Shown here: positions 26,015 through 36,955 of the stretch, in pieces
Numbering within the stretch: the first letter of the stretch is position 1
Layout: every line of letters starts with the position of its first letter
Assembly: GCF_002877365.1 (NCBI RefSeq)
Contig: NZ_MCWZ01000072.1
Span: forward strand, 1-43,203
From: Vibrio sp. 10N.261.55.A7
GTDB lineage: Bacteria; Pseudomonadota; Gammaproteobacteria; Enterobacterales; Vibrionaceae
Direction of reading: 5' to 3'
DNA: 43,203 nucleotides
Notes under the pieces: generated by a model
What the model was told of the DNA's origin: nothing
Database searches by the model: none
Seen by the model: the letters and a program-made list of their open reading frames with translations, nothing else
Program-made: the position numbers and the translations under genes

Positions 26015-27244
26015 ATGCGTCTAAATATATTAAAACGAAGAATTAAAGACACGCTCTTTGGCAAGACCACCAACACTGCGCTAGACGTACAACTACTAGA
26101 AATGGCCGATGCTCGCATGGGCGCAATGTATATGCTGGCAAATACAGACATCAATAAGGTTTCGTCATTTTCAAATGGTCACCTGTTTGACAACTTTGTT
26201 ATTGGTGCAGAGCCGCTAAGCGATCTTAAATCTGTTTCTATGGGGCTGCTGAATAAAACCGATGCGATGGCAAAGCTACAGCAATCCAAAGCGGGAAAGT
26301 CAGTGACTAAGGCGGTCACGGTTGTTGGTGAGGCAACGTCAGCGGTCATTGCGAAAGTAAAGCAGATCATTTCCGAGTTCTTTCGCATGCTCGTCAGCAA
26401 AGTCAAAATGGTTTATGGCGACGCACTGTACGGTGCAGAATGGTTTGCTGAATTTGGCGCTTGGCTTACGGCCGAATTCGCGGGGAATTTCTCCAGTTTC
26501 ATTCCAGGCTGGGGCTATGTGCAAAGTGCTTCCGACATCTATTCAGGTGTGAAACAAGCTGCCTTTAAATCACGAGACCTCGTGACTCAACTCTACGCAG
26601 GGCGCGGCGTAGAACTATTGGGTGGTCACCCTAGTATTATTGCTAACGCTCTCGCGAGACATTCCGCGTCAGGGTTGATGGGCGGCCTGAAAAATGCGGC
26701 GGTTGGCGTCACTAAAATAGGCTTAGAAGCAGCAGGGGATGCATTTGCTGGCGCAGGCGTGTTAGTCAGTGTCATCAGTGGTCTGTTTGAGCGGATTGTT
26801 AAACTGGTCGATTATATGGTGCAACGTTCTCTCGTTGGTAAGGTCTTGAAAAAGGCAAAAACAGAATGGGTTAATCGAGACTCTTTATCGAGTCTTGTGA
26901 AAGATCATAAACGTTTTTCTGAATGGTTCCAAAGTGCCGTCATTACCACGCCTATCATTGCTGCTCTTGTGATGGGAAGTGGCTTTGTTGCCCACCCCTA
27001 TAAGTTCCTTCAACTCCTCTCCCCCAACTTGGCCGCCATCTCGCAAGGGGAATTCAGCAAAGGTGTCACCTACATAGAGAAACTCAAATCTCTCTCAACA
27101 GGGTACGTTCAAGAGTACATAGAAGGGTATTCTGTTGCGTTTACTAGCGATGATGGTGTCGTCAATGCACGTCTAAAAGAGTTGTCTGAAGGAAAAGGCA
27201 TTCTAGATGGACACGAAATTTCGGTGACCAGTACAACACCATAG
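26015..27244 (+). CDS. 409-residue helical protein of unknown function
   Basis: Not recognised. It begins MRLNILKRRIKDTLFGKTTN, without a signal peptide. The chain is alanine/glycine-rich with amphipathic and moderately hydrophobic helices: AVIAKVKQIISEFFRMLVSK (about 109-128), a glycine-rich hydrophobic stretch GDAFAGAGVLVSVISGLFER (about 242-261), and VITTPIIAALVMGSGFVAH (about 312-330). This pattern recalls proteins that insert into membranes after release, but no toxin motif is seen and no immunity gene is evident. GGGGGA precedes the ATG by 5 bases. The next gene is a small DUF3012 lipoprotein 115 bases on. Confidence 0.65.
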   Translation: MRLNILKRRIKDTLFGKTTNTALDVQLLEMADARMGAMYMLANTDINKVSSFSNGHLFDNFVIGAEPLSDLKSVSMGLLNKTDAMAKLQQSKAGKSVTKAVTVVGEATSAVIAKVKQIISEFFRMLVSKVKMVYGDALYGAEWFAEFGAWLTAEFAGNFSSFIPGWGYVQSASDIYSGVKQAAFKSRDLVTQLYAGRGVELLGGHPSIIANALARHSASGLMGGLKNAAVGVTKIGLEAAGDAFAGAGVLVSVISGLFERIVKLVDYMVQRSLVGKVLKKAKTEWVNRDSLSSLVKDHKRFSEWFQSAVITTPIIAALVMGSGFVAHPYKFLQLLSPNLAAISQGEFSKGVTYIEKLKSLSTGYVQEYIEGYSVAFTSDDGVVNARLKELSEGKGILDGHEISVTSTTP

Positions 27245-27359
27245 AATGGTCCATACATTCTAAGGCAAAACATATTTACATCGCCACTAAATGTAAGCAC
27301 TATTGAACATTTGGTGGAGTAACGCCTGCCGACAATTCGATGTTTCAAAGGATCATGAT

Positions 27360-27515
27360 ATGAAGAAAATCGCACTTTTACTGTTTCTCACGACTCAACT
27401 TATGGCATGTACCGAAGTCGGTAGCGAAGCATGGTGTGAGGATATGGAGCAGAAGCCTAAAGGCGATTGGACGGCAAATGAAGCTGGCGACTATGCCAAG
27501 CATTGCATTTTTTAG
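27360..27515 (+). CDS. DUF3012 small lipoprotein
   Basis: 51 residues from the ATG at 27360, with AAAGGA upstream; an earlier in-frame start at 27303 lacks a signal-peptide N-terminus. Signal peptide with lipobox LMAC (about residues 14-17), then the DUF3012 core EVGSEAWCEDMEQKPKGDW and ending DYAKHCIF. Lipid-anchored, probably in the outer membrane. Two conserved cysteines besides the lipid one could form a disulfide. Function unknown. Confidence 0.85.
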   Translation: MKKIALLLFLTTQLMACTEVGSEAWCEDMEQKPKGDWTANEAGDYAKHCIF

Positions 27516-27663
27516 CCTTCACCGTTCTTGCTCTCCTTAAGCACTAACAACGACTTTTTGTTCACTTCCCCTCAGAGGCCAAAAGCCTACTCTCACAACC
27601 TACCGTTCACACGCCAAAGCACCAATCGACTTGGCGTGTCTAATGCGAAACTCTATTGCAGGG

Positions 27664-29838
27664 CTAAACTTTAAATTGACCAACCAATGCCTTCAACGTT
27701 TCTGCTTTTTGCTCTAACTCTCTCGCTGACATAGCGGCCAGACTCGCTTGCTCATTCGCATGACGAGAAACCTCCGATACTGACTCAACGTTTTTGCTGA
27801 CTTCACTGCTCGCCTGAGACTGCTCCTCAGCCGCTGCTGCAATACTGTCAATCATACTGGCAACCTCTTGCGCGCCTTCGACAATGTCATCAAGACTGAC
27901 TCCCGCTTTATGAGCAAGTTCAAGTCCTTCTTTTACATAAGCCGTCCCAGATTCCATTCCCTCTACAGCCGCTTGCGTTTCACTTTGAATCGCCTCTATG
28001 GAATGAGCGATTTCTTTCGTGGCAGAGGTGGTTCTGTCGGCGAGTGTTCGAACTTCATCCGCCACAACAGCAAATCCGCGTCCTGCTTCCCCTGCTCGGG
28101 CCGCTTCTATCGCGGCGTTAAGTGCTAGCAAATTGGTCTGCTCAGCTATATCGTTAATAACACCGATGATCTCACCAATTTTCGAACCGCGATTTCCAAG
28201 CTCTTGCACACTGGTTGAAGACGCTGTCACCGCTTCATCAATGGAATTCATACCGCCAATGGTATTTTTAACAATATCCCCTCCAGAATTCGCAGTCACG
28301 CCCGCATTTTGCGCACTGGTTGTCGCGTCTGCTGATTTCAAGGCGACCTCTTGTATGCTCAGTGACATTTGTTCAATTGATGACGCTATTTGTGTCACTT
28401 GATCCGACTGTTGGGTCAACTCATGAGCCATGTCGTCATTGGCCTGCAAAATAGATTTAGAGCCAAGAGTCACTTCCTCTGTCGTACTTAACACCTCTTT
28501 CATTGCCTTATTGGTTCTGCTAACCGCTTGATTGTAATTGCGTGCCATCATGCCCAGCTCATCCAATGAATCGATATCCACCTCTCGGGTGAGATCTCCA
28601 TTTGCTAATGCAGATAGCCCTTTCGCCACTTCATCAACCGGCACGGTGATGGATTTCAACGTCAACCACGAGACTGAAAACCCAAGGATGATGGCCACAA
28701 CCATACCCACCAAAATTGTCGTATTAGTATTGCTTGCCGATGCCTTTGCCGATGCTTGACGAACGAGCATGAGTTCATCTTCTATATGAATAAACTCGGC
28801 GATCTGTTGACGAAACTTATCGAAGTACACCTTACCTCTTGCCTCCCCGACCAGTTGCGCCATGTCGTTCATTGTCTTCGCATCACCAATTTGCGCTCGA
28901 AGGTTGATATTTGATTCAACCACCTGACTTTGCCACTCGTTTATCGTGGTAAGCATGTCGTCAAGTAATGTCACTTGCGCTGGGTTATCGGACACCGTTT
29001 GTTTTTGCTTGTTAATGAGGGACTCAAACCTCTCCTTCCCTTTTTCATAGGGTTCGAGAAATTCTGCTCTCCCCGCTAACAAATACCCTCTCATCCCTGT
29101 TTCCATATCCACCGCTGAGGCTAATATCTCTTGTGTTGTACCAATCACTTTGTAGGTGTGACCAACCCAGCCGCTCGCTTCTTCCTGCGACCTCATGTAA
29201 CCGCTTAAACGAACAAGATCAGAGCCTGAGGCGACTCCACTGAGATTTATCGCGTTGATAATCTGTAATGCGTTGCCGAAATCCTCATCACTTTGTTTTT
29301 GTCGCGCCTCCAACAGCTTTGCTTCTCTCTCGATGAAAAGAGCAACCTGCCCTCGAAACTTATCGAAATACACCTTCCCTTTCGCTTCAGCTATCAAATC
29401 AGCAATGTCATCCATCGTTTTGGCATCCCCAATATCGCGACGCAGCTGAATTGCAGGCTCAGTGACCTTGGAAACCCATTCGCTAATATTACTTTGAATA
29501 TCATTAAGACGAGCCACTTGCACAGGGTTGTCACTGACTCTTGATTTTAATTTATTAACCCGTTCGGAGAATGCTGATTGACCATTGATATACGGAGCCA
29601 GGAACTCTTCCTTACCCGCTAAAAGATACCCGCGCATGCCCGTTTCCATGTCTACGGCAGCGGCTTCAATTCTCATCGCCTGCTCTATGACATTATGCGT
29701 GTGATCGACCAAGGCATTGGATTCAACTTGCGAGCTGGAGCTTGAAATGGCAATGAACGAGAGGAAGACCAATAATATCATCGGTATTCCAGTACCAAAG
29801 GCGATTTTGTAGCGTAAGGATAGGTTGCGGAAAAACAT
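27664..29838 (-). CDS. Methyl-accepting chemotaxis protein with duplicated CHASE3-like domain
   Basis: 724 residues. First membrane helix about 12-34, then two homologous periplasmic helical units at about 44-180 and 225-361, a second helix about 372-395, a HAMP segment to about 445, and the cytoplasmic signalling domain with the conserved tip [20 protein letters not shown]. Both periplasmic units contain [13 protein letters not shown] (63-75 and 244-256) and [10 protein letters not shown] or [10 protein letters not shown], 181 residues apart, so the sensor arose by duplication. It should couple a ligand to CheA/CheW. No CheB/R tail pentapeptide. Monocistronic. Confidence 0.95.
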   Translation of the reverse strand: MFFRNLSLRYKIAFGTGIPMILLVFLSFIAISSSSSQVESNALVDHTHNVIEQAMRIEAAAVDMETGMRGYLLAGKEEFLAPYINGQSAFSERVNKLKSRVSDNPVQVARLNDIQSNISEWVSKVTEPAIQLRRDIGDAKTMDDIADLIAEAKGKVYFDKFRGQVALFIEREAKLLEARQKQSDEDFGNALQIINAINLSGVASGSDLVRLSGYMRSQEEASGWVGHTYKVIGTTQEILASAVDMETGMRGYLLAGRAEFLEPYEKGKERFESLINKQKQTVSDNPAQVTLLDDMLTTINEWQSQVVESNINLRAQIGDAKTMNDMAQLVGEARGKVYFDKFRQQIAEFIHIEDELMLVRQASAKASASNTNTTILVGMVVAIILGFSVSWLTLKSITVPVDEVAKGLSALANGDLTREVDIDSLDELGMMARNYNQAVSRTNKAMKEVLSTTEEVTLGSKSILQANDDMAHELTQQSDQVTQIASSIEQMSLSIQEVALKSADATTSAQNAGVTANSGGDIVKNTIGGMNSIDEAVTASSTSVQELGNRGSKIGEIIGVINDIAEQTNLLALNAAIEAARAGEAGRGFAVVADEVRTLADRTTSATKEIAHSIEAIQSETQAAVEGMESGTAYVKEGLELAHKAGVSLDDIVEGAQEVASMIDSIAAAAEEQSQASSEVSKNVESVSEVSRHANEQASLAAMSARELEQKAETLKALVGQFKV
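28756..29709 (-). repeat. Internal duplication coding for the two chemoreceptor sensor units
   Basis: Segments 29299-29709 and 28756-29166 encode homologous blocks with a period of 543 bases (181 codons). Confidence 0.85.
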
Positions 29839-30118
29839 ACAATATGCTCCCTTATGAAATCATTCCATTTAATGACGTTTAAGGACACATCGATTACTTC
29901 TAATTGCCTTTATTCAAGCCATAGATAGTCAAAGCAAGCCCTTTCCAACTATTCATTATTTTATTTATATCTTTAGTTATAGGCGTCGAACTCGAACATA
30001 TCGAGTAGCCTTACGAATAAAGTGCTTATTCAGGTAAAAATAACGATGACAGGCTGAAACGCTACCGCCTCATTTCGACATTCAGTATACTGGCGCCCCA
30101 TCTAGCAGAGGCTCCCTT

Positions 30119-30613
30119 ATGATCACATTACACACGAACTTCGGCGATATTCAGGTTGAACTTAACCAAGACAGTGCACCCGTTAGTGCCAAAAACTTCC
30201 GTCGATACGCCAAAGAGGGCTTTTATAACGGAACGATATTCCACCGTGTGATTGACGGTTTTATGATTCAAGGTGGTGGCCTAACAAAAGACCTCGAAGA
30301 AAAGACAACGCGCATGCCAATCGTCAATGAGGCGAATAGAGGATTGAAAAACATTAAAGGCAGCATAGCGATGGCAAGGCTAGAAGCACCGCACTCGGCA
30401 ACCGCTGAATTCTTTATCAACCTCACGGATAATGCATGTCTTGATCACACGGCAACCACCAACAAAGGCTGGGGTTACGCCGTGTTTGGCCAAGTTACGG
30501 TGGGTATGGACGTGGTGAAAAAGATAGCGAAAGTCACCACAGAGTCGTCTAAAGGCTACGACGATGTGCCCGTTGAGGCGATTGTGATTGAAAGTGTGAC
30601 TGTCACACCCTAG
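30119..30613 (+). CDS. ppiB: Peptidyl-prolyl cis-trans isomerase B (cyclophilin)
   Basis: 164 residues, same as E. coli PpiB. No signal peptide, so cytoplasmic. Cyclophilin core with FHRVIDGFMIQGG (about 42-54; Arg and Phe/Met line the proline pocket), TAEFFINLTDNACLDH and GYAVFGQVTVGMDVVKKI. It speeds prolyl bond isomerisation during folding. ATG preceded by AGAGG. Converges with rbsR, 18 bases apart. Confidence 0.96.
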   Translation: MITLHTNFGDIQVELNQDSAPVSAKNFRRYAKEGFYNGTIFHRVIDGFMIQGGGLTKDLEEKTTRMPIVNEANRGLKNIKGSIAMARLEAPHSATAEFFINLTDNACLDHTATTNKGWGYAVFGQVTVGMDVVKKIAKVTTESSKGYDDVPVEAIVIESVTVTP

Positions 30614-30631
30614 TCTACTGAATGAACCCGT

Positions 30632-31636
30632 TTAGCTGAGAACCTTAACGCTCTTTCTCACTGTAAGCGTGGGTTCCAGTTGAACAACGATCGCTTCATT
30701 GGATTGCTTGTCTAGTTTCTCTAACAACGTATCAACCGCCGCTTTTCCCAATCGGTATTTGGGCTGATGAATTGTAGTCAGCGCAGGGGTCATAAATTTG
30801 GAGAGCTGAATGTCATCGTAACCAATAATAGAGATATCTTGAGGAACTTGTACGCTCTGCTCATTCGCCGCATTTAACACGCCCATCGCCATCATGTCGT
30901 TACAAACAAAAATAGAACTCGGTAAGGCGCCTCTTTCTTTCATCGTATTGAAAGCCTGATAGCCTCCCTCACATTCAAAATCCGCTTCAACGATCCACTT
31001 CGGGTTTATCTCTATTTCGGCTTCATTCAGTGCACGCTTATAGCCTTCATAACGCATTTGAGCTTGATGGCGAATCAAAGGGCCGGTAATACAACCAATC
31101 TCTTTATGCCCAGATTCAATCAGGTATTTCGCTGCCATGTAACCACCGCGCAAAGAGTTGTCCTGTATCTTATCGCTGGTAAAAAGCATCGGCCCCCAAT
31201 CCATCACCACAACAGGAATGTCAGGATACCGCTCAAAGACATCAATACGCTCGCCTTCTAGTGTAGAGCACATCAAGATCACGCCATCCACACGTTTCTG
31301 AAGTAACGTATTGATCGACGCTTTCATCCGTTCACTGTCACCCTCTGTATTACACAAAATGAGATTGTACCCTGCTTGATAACAGCTTCGCTCGACGCCC
31401 TTTACCACTTCACCAAAGAAGGGGTTGGTTGAGGTGGTGACGAGCATACCAATGGTTTTAGTGCGGTTCATTTTGAGGCTACGCGCAAGCGCAGAAGGTG
31501 CGTAGTTCAGTTCTTTAGCGGCTTTGTTAACGCGCTCTGAGATTTCTTCGCTAACGTATCGAGAGTTGTTAATAACATGGCTAACCGTTGACGTTGATAC
31601 GCCGGCAACCCTTGCAATATCTTTCATTGTCGCCAT
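30632..31636 (-). CDS. rbsR: Ribose operon repressor RbsR (LacI family)
   Basis: 334 residues. N-terminal LacI-type helix-turn-helix ATMKDIARVAGVSTSTVSHV and hinge helix YAPSALARSLK, then a periplasmic-binding-protein-like core that senses ribose (GVNAANEQSVQVPQDISIIG YDD region) . It is the last gene of rbsDACBKR, 59 bases after rbsK. It should bind the two mirrored palindromes upstream of rbsD and release them when ribose is bound. Confidence 0.95.
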   Translation of the reverse strand: MATMKDIARVAGVSTSTVSHVINNSRYVSEEISERVNKAAKELNYAPSALARSLKMNRTKTIGMLVTTSTNPFFGEVVKGVERSCYQAGYNLILCNTEGDSERMKASINTLLQKRVDGVILMCSTLEGERIDVFERYPDIPVVVMDWGPMLFTSDKIQDNSLRGGYMAAKYLIESGHKEIGCITGPLIRHQAQMRYEGYKRALNEAEIEINPKWIVEADFECEGGYQAFNTMKERGALPSSIFVCNDMMAMGVLNAANEQSVQVPQDISIIGYDDIQLSKFMTPALTTIHQPKYRLGKAAVDTLLEKLDKQSNEAIVVQLEPTLTVRKSVKVLS

Positions 31637-31695
31637 GTAAAATCCTTATCTATCGACAAACGAACGCTCAAATACTCGTTCGATTTTGTCTTTCA

Positions 31696-32631
31696 TTATG
31701 CTCGTTCTTGTAAAAAAGCGTCGACTTCTTCACGTGTCGGTATTGACGTTTGCGCACCAAATCGCGTCACCGAAATCGCGGCGGCTGCATGAGCAAATTT
31801 AATAGAGGATTCTAAAGGCAACGACTCTAATAAACCAGTGACCAATGCCCCATTAAAGGTATCTCCGGCTGCTGTAGTATCGGTTACCTCAACTTTGAAG
31901 CCTGCAATGATCTGACCATCACCACATTCTTTGCCTCCTGAACAGCTCAGCCATACCCCTTTTGAACCCAAGGTGATCATGACGGTTTCGATGCCTTTCT
32001 CGTGCAATACATTCGCCGCTTGTTGAGCCGTTTCATTGTCTGTGACGGTCACACCTGTCAGCACTTCCGCTTCGGTTTCATTGGGTGTGATGATATCAAC
32101 ACACGCAAGCAGAGCCTCTGGTAATGGGCGCGCTGGGGCAGGGTTTAAAATCACCGTTGTGCCGCTCTCTTTGGCCACCAGTGCCGCTTTTTCAATGCCA
32201 TCAAGCGGCGTTTCAAGCTGCATCAAAAGATATTTGGCTTGTCGAATGCTCTCTAAATCAGATTCGATAGATTCTGCGCTTAATTTGGCGTTTGCCTCAG
32301 GCGAGATACAAATACTGTTTTCACCACTGTCAGACACCTGAATCATCGCAATCCCGGTTGGGCAGTTCGGCTGCATTTTGACACCCTTGATATTCATTCC
32401 ATCAAGTTTGAAATTTTCACGAATATTGATACCAAACGCATCGTCACCAACACACGCTATGAACCCTATGTCGGCATTGAGCCGAGCCGCTGCGACCGCT
32501 TGGTTTGCACCTTTTCCACCCGGTATAACTTGATAATTTCGGCCATGAAGAGTTTCGCCAGGGCGAGGAAAAGAAGGCACTTGAAGAACATGGTCAGCGT
32601 TAACACTACCTAAAACCACCAACTGATTCAT
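31696..32631 (-). CDS. rbsK: Ribokinase
   Basis: 311 residues (E. coli 309). PfkB family: N-terminal signature GGKGANQAVAAARL (about 38-51) and C-terminal DTTAAGDTFNGALV (about 251-264) with the catalytic Asp in AGDTF. Phosphorylates ribose to ribose-5-phosphate after uptake by RbsABC. Separated from rbsB by 212 bases with a long inverted repeat, so its level may differ from the transporter's. Confidence 0.97.
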   Translation of the reverse strand: MNQLVVLGSVNADHVLQVPSFPRPGETLHGRNYQVIPGGKGANQAVAAARLNADIGFIACVGDDAFGINIRENFKLDGMNIKGVKMQPNCPTGIAMIQVSDSGENSICISPEANAKLSAESIESDLESIRQAKYLLMQLETPLDGIEKAALVAKESGTTVILNPAPARPLPEALLACVDIITPNETEAEVLTGVTVTDNETAQQAANVLHEKGIETVMITLGSKGVWLSCSGGKECGDGQIIAGFKVEVTDTTAAGDTFNGALVTGLLESLPLESSIKFAHAAAAISVTRFGAQTSIPTREEVDAFLQERA

Positions 32632-32690
32632 ACGATTATCCTCTGTTCTATAGAACCTAAATATGAGAGAAATGAGTGAGAGTTCACTCT

Positions 32691-32759
32691 AAAATGGATA
32701 GGTGTAAGCTCTAAAAACGATGCAAGTTAGAGCCGCCAGAGCCTATACATATCCATTTT
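32691..32759. promoter_or_regulatory. rbsB-rbsK intercistronic inverted repeat
   Basis: Outer arms AAAATGGATA (32691-32700) and TATCCATTTT (32750-32759), inner arms GCTCTAA (32708-32714) and TTAGAGC (32727-32733). A smaller hairpin GAGTGA / TCACTC lies at 32674-32689. Probably protects or partially terminates the rbsDACB message. Confidence 0.6.
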
Positions 32760-32843
32760 TGCTCTCGACTTCTCATGACGCCACGCCAATAAGAAGTGGA
32801 GAGCAAATATCGATTACGTCTTATCTGGTTTCAGATAATCCGT

Positions 32844-33722
32844 TTATTTAGTCACAACTTTTAGTGGTACAGGGATGTACTTTTTGACTTCTTCACCCTT
32901 AAGAACGCTGGCTGCTGTTTCAATACCCAGTGCGCCAATTAAGTATGGTTGTTGTGCAACCGTTGCTGCCAACATGCCGCGATTTACCGCCGCAATACCG
33001 TCATCAGTGCCATCAAAGCCAACGATCATGATGTCTTTACCTGACGCTTGAACCGCGCGAAGTGCACCTAATGCCATTTCATCGTTTTGCGCAAATACCG
33101 CTTGAACATCAGGGTTAGCCGCCAATAGGTTTTCCATTACGTTTAGACCTTTCGTGCGGTCGAAATCAGCGGGTTGGCTTGCCATCAATTCCATTTCGCT
33201 GCTATTGACAGCATTCATGAATCCTTCTCCACGCTCACGCGCTGCCGATGTACCTGCAATACCCTCAAGCTGAATCACCTTCGCTTTTTCACCCACTTTT
33301 TCCATGATAAAGTGACCAGCCATTTCACCACCAATCACGTTATCAGACGCGATGTGGCTCACGACTTCACCACGGCTCGCACCACGGTCTAGTGTGAGTA
33401 CTGGGATGTTTGAACGGTTCGCAATGCGAATAGCATTCGATACAGCGTCTGAATCCGTAGGGTTGATTAAGATCGCTTTCACGCCACGTACTGTTAAATC
33501 TTCAACGTTTGACAGTTCTTTACTTGGGTCATTTTGAGAGTCCAATACAATCAACTCGTATCCCAACTCTTTTGCTTTAGCTTCAGCACCATCTTTCATC
33601 GTCACGAAGAAAGGGTTGTTGAGTGTCGAAAGCACAATCGCCATTGTATCTTGTGCCTGTGCAGACACTGGGATAGTGGAAGAAAGTACCGCTGCAGAGA
33701 TTAGAGTAGCTAGTTTTTTCAT
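32844..33722 (-). CDS. rbsB: Ribose-binding periplasmic protein RbsB
   Basis: 292 residues from the ATG at 33722, which has AAAGGA upstream; an in-frame start 30 bases earlier would put a polar run before the signal peptide. Signal peptide [20 protein letters not shown] to about residue 24, cleavage near AQA. The mature chain begins [20 protein letters not shown], the canonical RbsB start, with [16 protein letters not shown] and [12 protein letters not shown]. It binds ribose and delivers it to RbsAC. Confidence 0.97.
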   Translation of the reverse strand: MKKLATLISAAVLSSTIPVSAQAQDTMAIVLSTLNNPFFVTMKDGAEAKAKELGYELIVLDSQNDPSKELSNVEDLTVRGVKAILINPTDSDAVSNAIRIANRSNIPVLTLDRGASRGEVVSHIASDNVIGGEMAGHFIMEKVGEKAKVIQLEGIAGTSAARERGEGFMNAVNSSEMELMASQPADFDRTKGLNVMENLLAANPDVQAVFAQNDEMALGALRAVQASGKDIMIVGFDGTDDGIAAVNRGMLAATVAQQPYLIGALGIETAASVLKGEEVKKYIPVPLKVVTK

Positions 33723-33744
33723 TGTTATAGTCCTTTGTGTAGGG

Positions 33745-33783
33745 TGAGCCAATCACCTCAGAAACCCTGAATCACTTGGCTCA
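33745..33783. promoter_or_regulatory. Inverted repeat in the rbsC-rbsB gap
   Basis: TGAGCCAA (33745-33752) and TTGGCTCA (33776-33783) form an 8-bp stem just upstream of the rbsB ribosome site. It may shield the 5' end of the rbsB message after processing. Confidence 0.4.
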
Positions 33784-33871
33784 ATGTCGTATTTTTGACC
33801 AAAACCATTTAGCCGAATACGTATTTAGTCAGTGTTACTTGTTGCGTTGTTTCAATTCATTTTCAGAGCAA

Positions 33872-34876
33872 TTACTTGTTCTTGTTGTCCACTAGTACCG
33901 CCAGCAAAATAACCACAGCTTTGGCAATCATTTGGTAGTAAGAAGACACGTCCAGTAGGTTCAGTGCGTTATTCAGGAAGCCAATGATAAGGGCACCAAT
34001 CAGCGTTCCCATGATTCGGCCTTTACCGCCCATGAGACTGGTACCGCCGAGTACTACCGCTGCAATCGCATCCAATTCATAGCCCATGCCCGCGGTAGGC
34101 TGCGCCGAGGACAGTCGTGATGTGATAATGATGCCTGCTAAAGCTGCAAGCATGCCACACACCGCGTAAACGCCCATTTTGACTCGGTCAACGTTAATGC
34201 CGGAAAGACGAGCGGCCGATTCATTGCCACCTACTGCGTAGATGTATCGTCCAAAGCGAGTGTGATTGAGTAAGTACCAAACGGCAGCGAACACAAAAAC
34301 CATTAGCCATACAGGAACAGGAATGCCCAGCGTGTAACCTGTGCCGAACCAAGCAAAGACGTCTGCGGTATCGGTAAAACCCGTAGAAATAGGTCGGCCA
34401 TCGGTGTACACCATAGTCACACCACGTAGTAGCGTCATTGTGACCAAGGTAGCGATAAAGGCTTGAACCTTACCCTTCGCGATGATGATGCCACTGATGG
34501 CACCCAGTGCCGCGCCAGCAAGCAGCGATGTAGGAACCGCAATCATCACCGGGATTTCTAATCCAATCATGGTGGCTGCGAAGGCACCACATAAAGCCAG
34601 TACAGACCCCACACTCAGGTCGATGCCCGCGGTTAAGATAACCAGCGTCATACCCACCGCTATAATCGCGTTAACCGAGGTCTGACGGAGAATGTTTAAG
34701 ATATTGTCGACGGTAAAGAAGTTCGGGTTTAAGAACGAAACCACTACGATCAAGAACAGCAAAGCAATCAATGATTTCTGTTCGATCAACCACTCTTTAC
34801 TGAAGAGCTTGTTTCCGTGAGCGTGTGTTTGTTTGCTCATCGTATCCGTTGACTTATTGGTGGCATTTGCACTCAT
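33872..34876 (-). CDS. rbsC: Ribose ABC permease RbsC
   Basis: 334 residues with eight to ten membrane helices. Family stretches [20 protein letters not shown] (about 77-96) and [20 protein letters not shown] (about 269-288) are those of RbsC-type permeases. Forms the ribose channel with the RbsA ATPase. Its start overlaps the rbsA stop by four bases, indicating coupled translation. Confidence 0.97.
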   Translation of the reverse strand: MSANATNKSTDTMSKQTHAHGNKLFSKEWLIEQKSLIALLFLIVVVSFLNPNFFTVDNILNILRQTSVNAIIAVGMTLVILTAGIDLSVGSVLALCGAFAATMIGLEIPVMIAVPTSLLAGAALGAISGIIIAKGKVQAFIATLVTMTLLRGVTMVYTDGRPISTGFTDTADVFAWFGTGYTLGIPVPVWLMVFVFAAVWYLLNHTRFGRYIYAVGGNESAARLSGINVDRVKMGVYAVCGMLAALAGIIITSRLSSAQPTAGMGYELDAIAAVVLGGTSLMGGKGRIMGTLIGALIIGFLNNALNLLDVSSYYQMIAKAVVILLAVLVDNKNK

Positions 34877-36378
34877 GCTGCTTCCTCTTCAATTTTTTTA
34901 CCTACTGCGCAAGCGAGTAGTTTTTCTTGGTCTGCATCTTTCACATCAAACTCACCGCTGATGCGGCCTTCATGCATAACCATGATTCGATCACTCATCC
35001 CGAGCACTTCTGGCATTTCTGAAGAGACTAATATGATGCTCATCCCTTCAGACTTGAATTTGTTGATCAGTTGATAGATTTCTTTTTTGGCACCCACATC
35101 GACACCACGGGTTGGCTCATCGAGAATAAGAACTTTGGGTTTAGTCATGAGCCCTTTGGCTATGGCGACTTTTTGCTGGTTACCGCCAGACAAGTTTCCG
35201 ATGATTTGATCGCGAGTGGGAGTTTTAATATTGAATAAGCGAATGAAGTCTTCGACGGCTATCACTTCTTCACTGTGTTGAATTCGTCCGCCCTTAGCGA
35301 GTTTATCTAAGGCACACAAAGACATGTTTTCTTTGACCGATAAGCCAAGCACTAGACCATCACCCTTACGGTCTTCCGAAATGTAGGCAATACCATTGGC
35401 CAAACCATCTTGCGGGCTAACTGGGTTAATGGTTTTGTTGTTGAGATTAATCACGCCACGTTCGCTTGGAAGCGCGCCGTAAATCACCTTCATTAACTCA
35501 GTGCGACCTGCCCCCATCAAACCCGATACACCGAGTATTTCACCGCGTTGCAACGTGAAGCTGACATCGTGTACACCCGAGCCCGTTAACCCAATCACTT
35601 CCATACAGATGTCACCGTGTTGAACGTCAACGCGTGGGTATTGGTCTTCCAACTTTCGACCAACCATCATCTCAATAAGGCCATCTTCATCTGTTTCGGC
35701 TACCGCGCATTCGCCAATGAATTTGCCATCTCTGAGCACAGTAATGTCGTCACAAATTTCGAAAATCTCTTTTAGGCGGTGAGAGATGTAAACAATGCCA
35801 CAGCCTTGCTCTCGAAGTTCTTTGATCACTTTGAACAGTGATTCAGTCTCGGTATCTGTCAGCGCGTCGGTTGGTTCATCCATGATGATGACCTTTGACT
35901 CAAAGGAAAGCGCTTTGGCTATCTCAACCATTTGCTGCTCACCCAGGCTAAGATCACCAAGCAATGTGTTTGACGTGTGTTTCACATTTAGTCGTGCTAG
36001 AAGCTTGTCTGCTTCTTGATACATTTTCTGCCACTGAATTCGCCCTAGTGGAGAGGTAAACTCACGACCTAAGAAAATGTTCTCAGCAATAGTAAGCTCT
36101 GGGATTAGATTCAATTCCTGGTGAATAATGCTGATGCCCGCTTGCTGCGAATTTCTAGGCCCTTTAAACGCTGCTGGCTCACCTTGGTAATGAATCGTGC
36201 CTGCATCCAATGAATAGATACCGGTCAACACCTTCATTAACGTCGATTTTCCTGCACCGTTTTCTCCCATTAATGCCATCACTCGGCCTGGGTAGACATT
36301 GAGACTCGCCTTATCCAGCGCTTTAACGCCTGGGAATGCTTTTTCAATGGCACTTAGTTGTAGAATGGCTTGAGTCAT
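34873..36378 (-). CDS. rbsA: Ribose import ATPase RbsA
   Basis: 501 residues, the length of E. coli RbsA. Two ABC domains in one chain: the first with Walker [10 protein letters not shown] (about 38-46), signature LSLGEQQ and Walker B VIIMDEP; the second with the usual degenerate Walker [10 protein letters not shown] and signature LSGGNQQ, Walker B VLILDEP. Powers ribose uptake through RbsC. It follows rbsD after 45 bases. Confidence 0.97.
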   Translation of the reverse strand: MTQAILQLSAIEKAFPGVKALDKASLNVYPGRVMALMGENGAGKSTLMKVLTGIYSLDAGTIHYQGEPAAFKGPRNSQQAGISIIHQELNLIPELTIAENIFLGREFTSPLGRIQWQKMYQEADKLLARLNVKHTSNTLLGDLSLGEQQMVEIAKALSFESKVIIMDEPTDALTDTETESLFKVIKELREQGCGIVYISHRLKEIFEICDDITVLRDGKFIGECAVAETDEDGLIEMMVGRKLEDQYPRVDVQHGDICMEVIGLTGSGVHDVSFTLQRGEILGVSGLMGAGRTELMKVIYGALPSERGVINLNNKTINPVSPQDGLANGIAYISEDRKGDGLVLGLSVKENMSLCALDKLAKGGRIQHSEEVIAVEDFIRLFNIKTPTRDQIIGNLSGGNQQKVAIAKGLMTKPKVLILDEPTRGVDVGAKKEIYQLINKFKSEGMSIILVSSEMPEVLGMSDRIMVMHEGRISGEFDVKDADQEKLLACAVGKKIEEEAA

Positions 36379-36423
36379 TTCCTGTCCTCAATTCAAAATC
36401 AGTAATGTTAAAAATCGTACGTG

Positions 36424-36843
36424 TTAAAAGACCACACCAGCTTGGAATATCACGTTAGCGTAAGGGGTACACTCACCCGTTCGAACCACCGCTCTGCTGT
36501 CTTGAGTCCGGCCTTTAAACTCTTCATGAGATACGTAAGTAATCGTAATCGATATGCCAGAACGTTCTTCTTCCAACTTCAATTCTGCAAGTAAGCTACC
36601 GTGATGTTCAGGACTGATCGTCGCAAACTCTTCAGCAATAACGACGCCCTCTATCTGCGATTCAGATAGCAATACTTTCACTGTTTCGAGAAAGCTAGGA
36701 ACCCCATGTGTCAGGGCTAAATCTATTCTTGTGACGTGATCTGGGATAGGTAAGCCCGCATCACAAATTGTGATTTCATCGGTATGACCCAGTGTGGCGA
36801 CTAGGTAAGAAAGATCCGCATTAATAAGCGTGCTTTTTTTCAT
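36424..36843 (-). CDS. rbsD: D-ribose pyranase RbsD
   Basis: 139 residues, full length. Interconverts the pyranose and furanose forms of ribose so that ribokinase gets its substrate. The N-terminal active region VATLGHTDEITICDAGLPIP (about 15-34) includes the catalytic His. C-terminus ECTPYANVIFQAGVVF is standard. First gene of the operon, directly behind the operators. Confidence 0.96.
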   Translation of the reverse strand: MKKSTLINADLSYLVATLGHTDEITICDAGLPIPDHVTRIDLALTHGVPSFLETVKVLLSESQIEGVVIAEEFATISPEHHGSLLAELKLEEERSGISITITYVSHEEFKGRTQDSRAVVRTGECTPYANVIFQAGVVF

Positions 36844-36921
36844 TTTTAGACCTTAACAGTGAACAACATCAACTCTTATGAGAACGTCAACTTGAATACA
36901 ATGTGTCAATTCAAGTTACTC

Positions 36922-36937
36922 ATCGAAACGTATCGAT
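36922..36937. promoter_or_regulatory. RbsR-like operator 1
   Basis: ATCGAAACGTATCGAT, a near-palindrome (7 of 8 positions) of LacI-family type, resembling the CGAAACGTTTCG core of the E. coli RbsR site. 79 bases upstream of rbsD. Confidence 0.65.
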
Positions 36938-36955
36938 ACCAATCCAAAAAATCTC

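Noticed and set aside
27868..29544. Several long plus-strand readings opposite the chemoreceptor
   Set aside because: Antisense shadows of a repetitive helical coding region.
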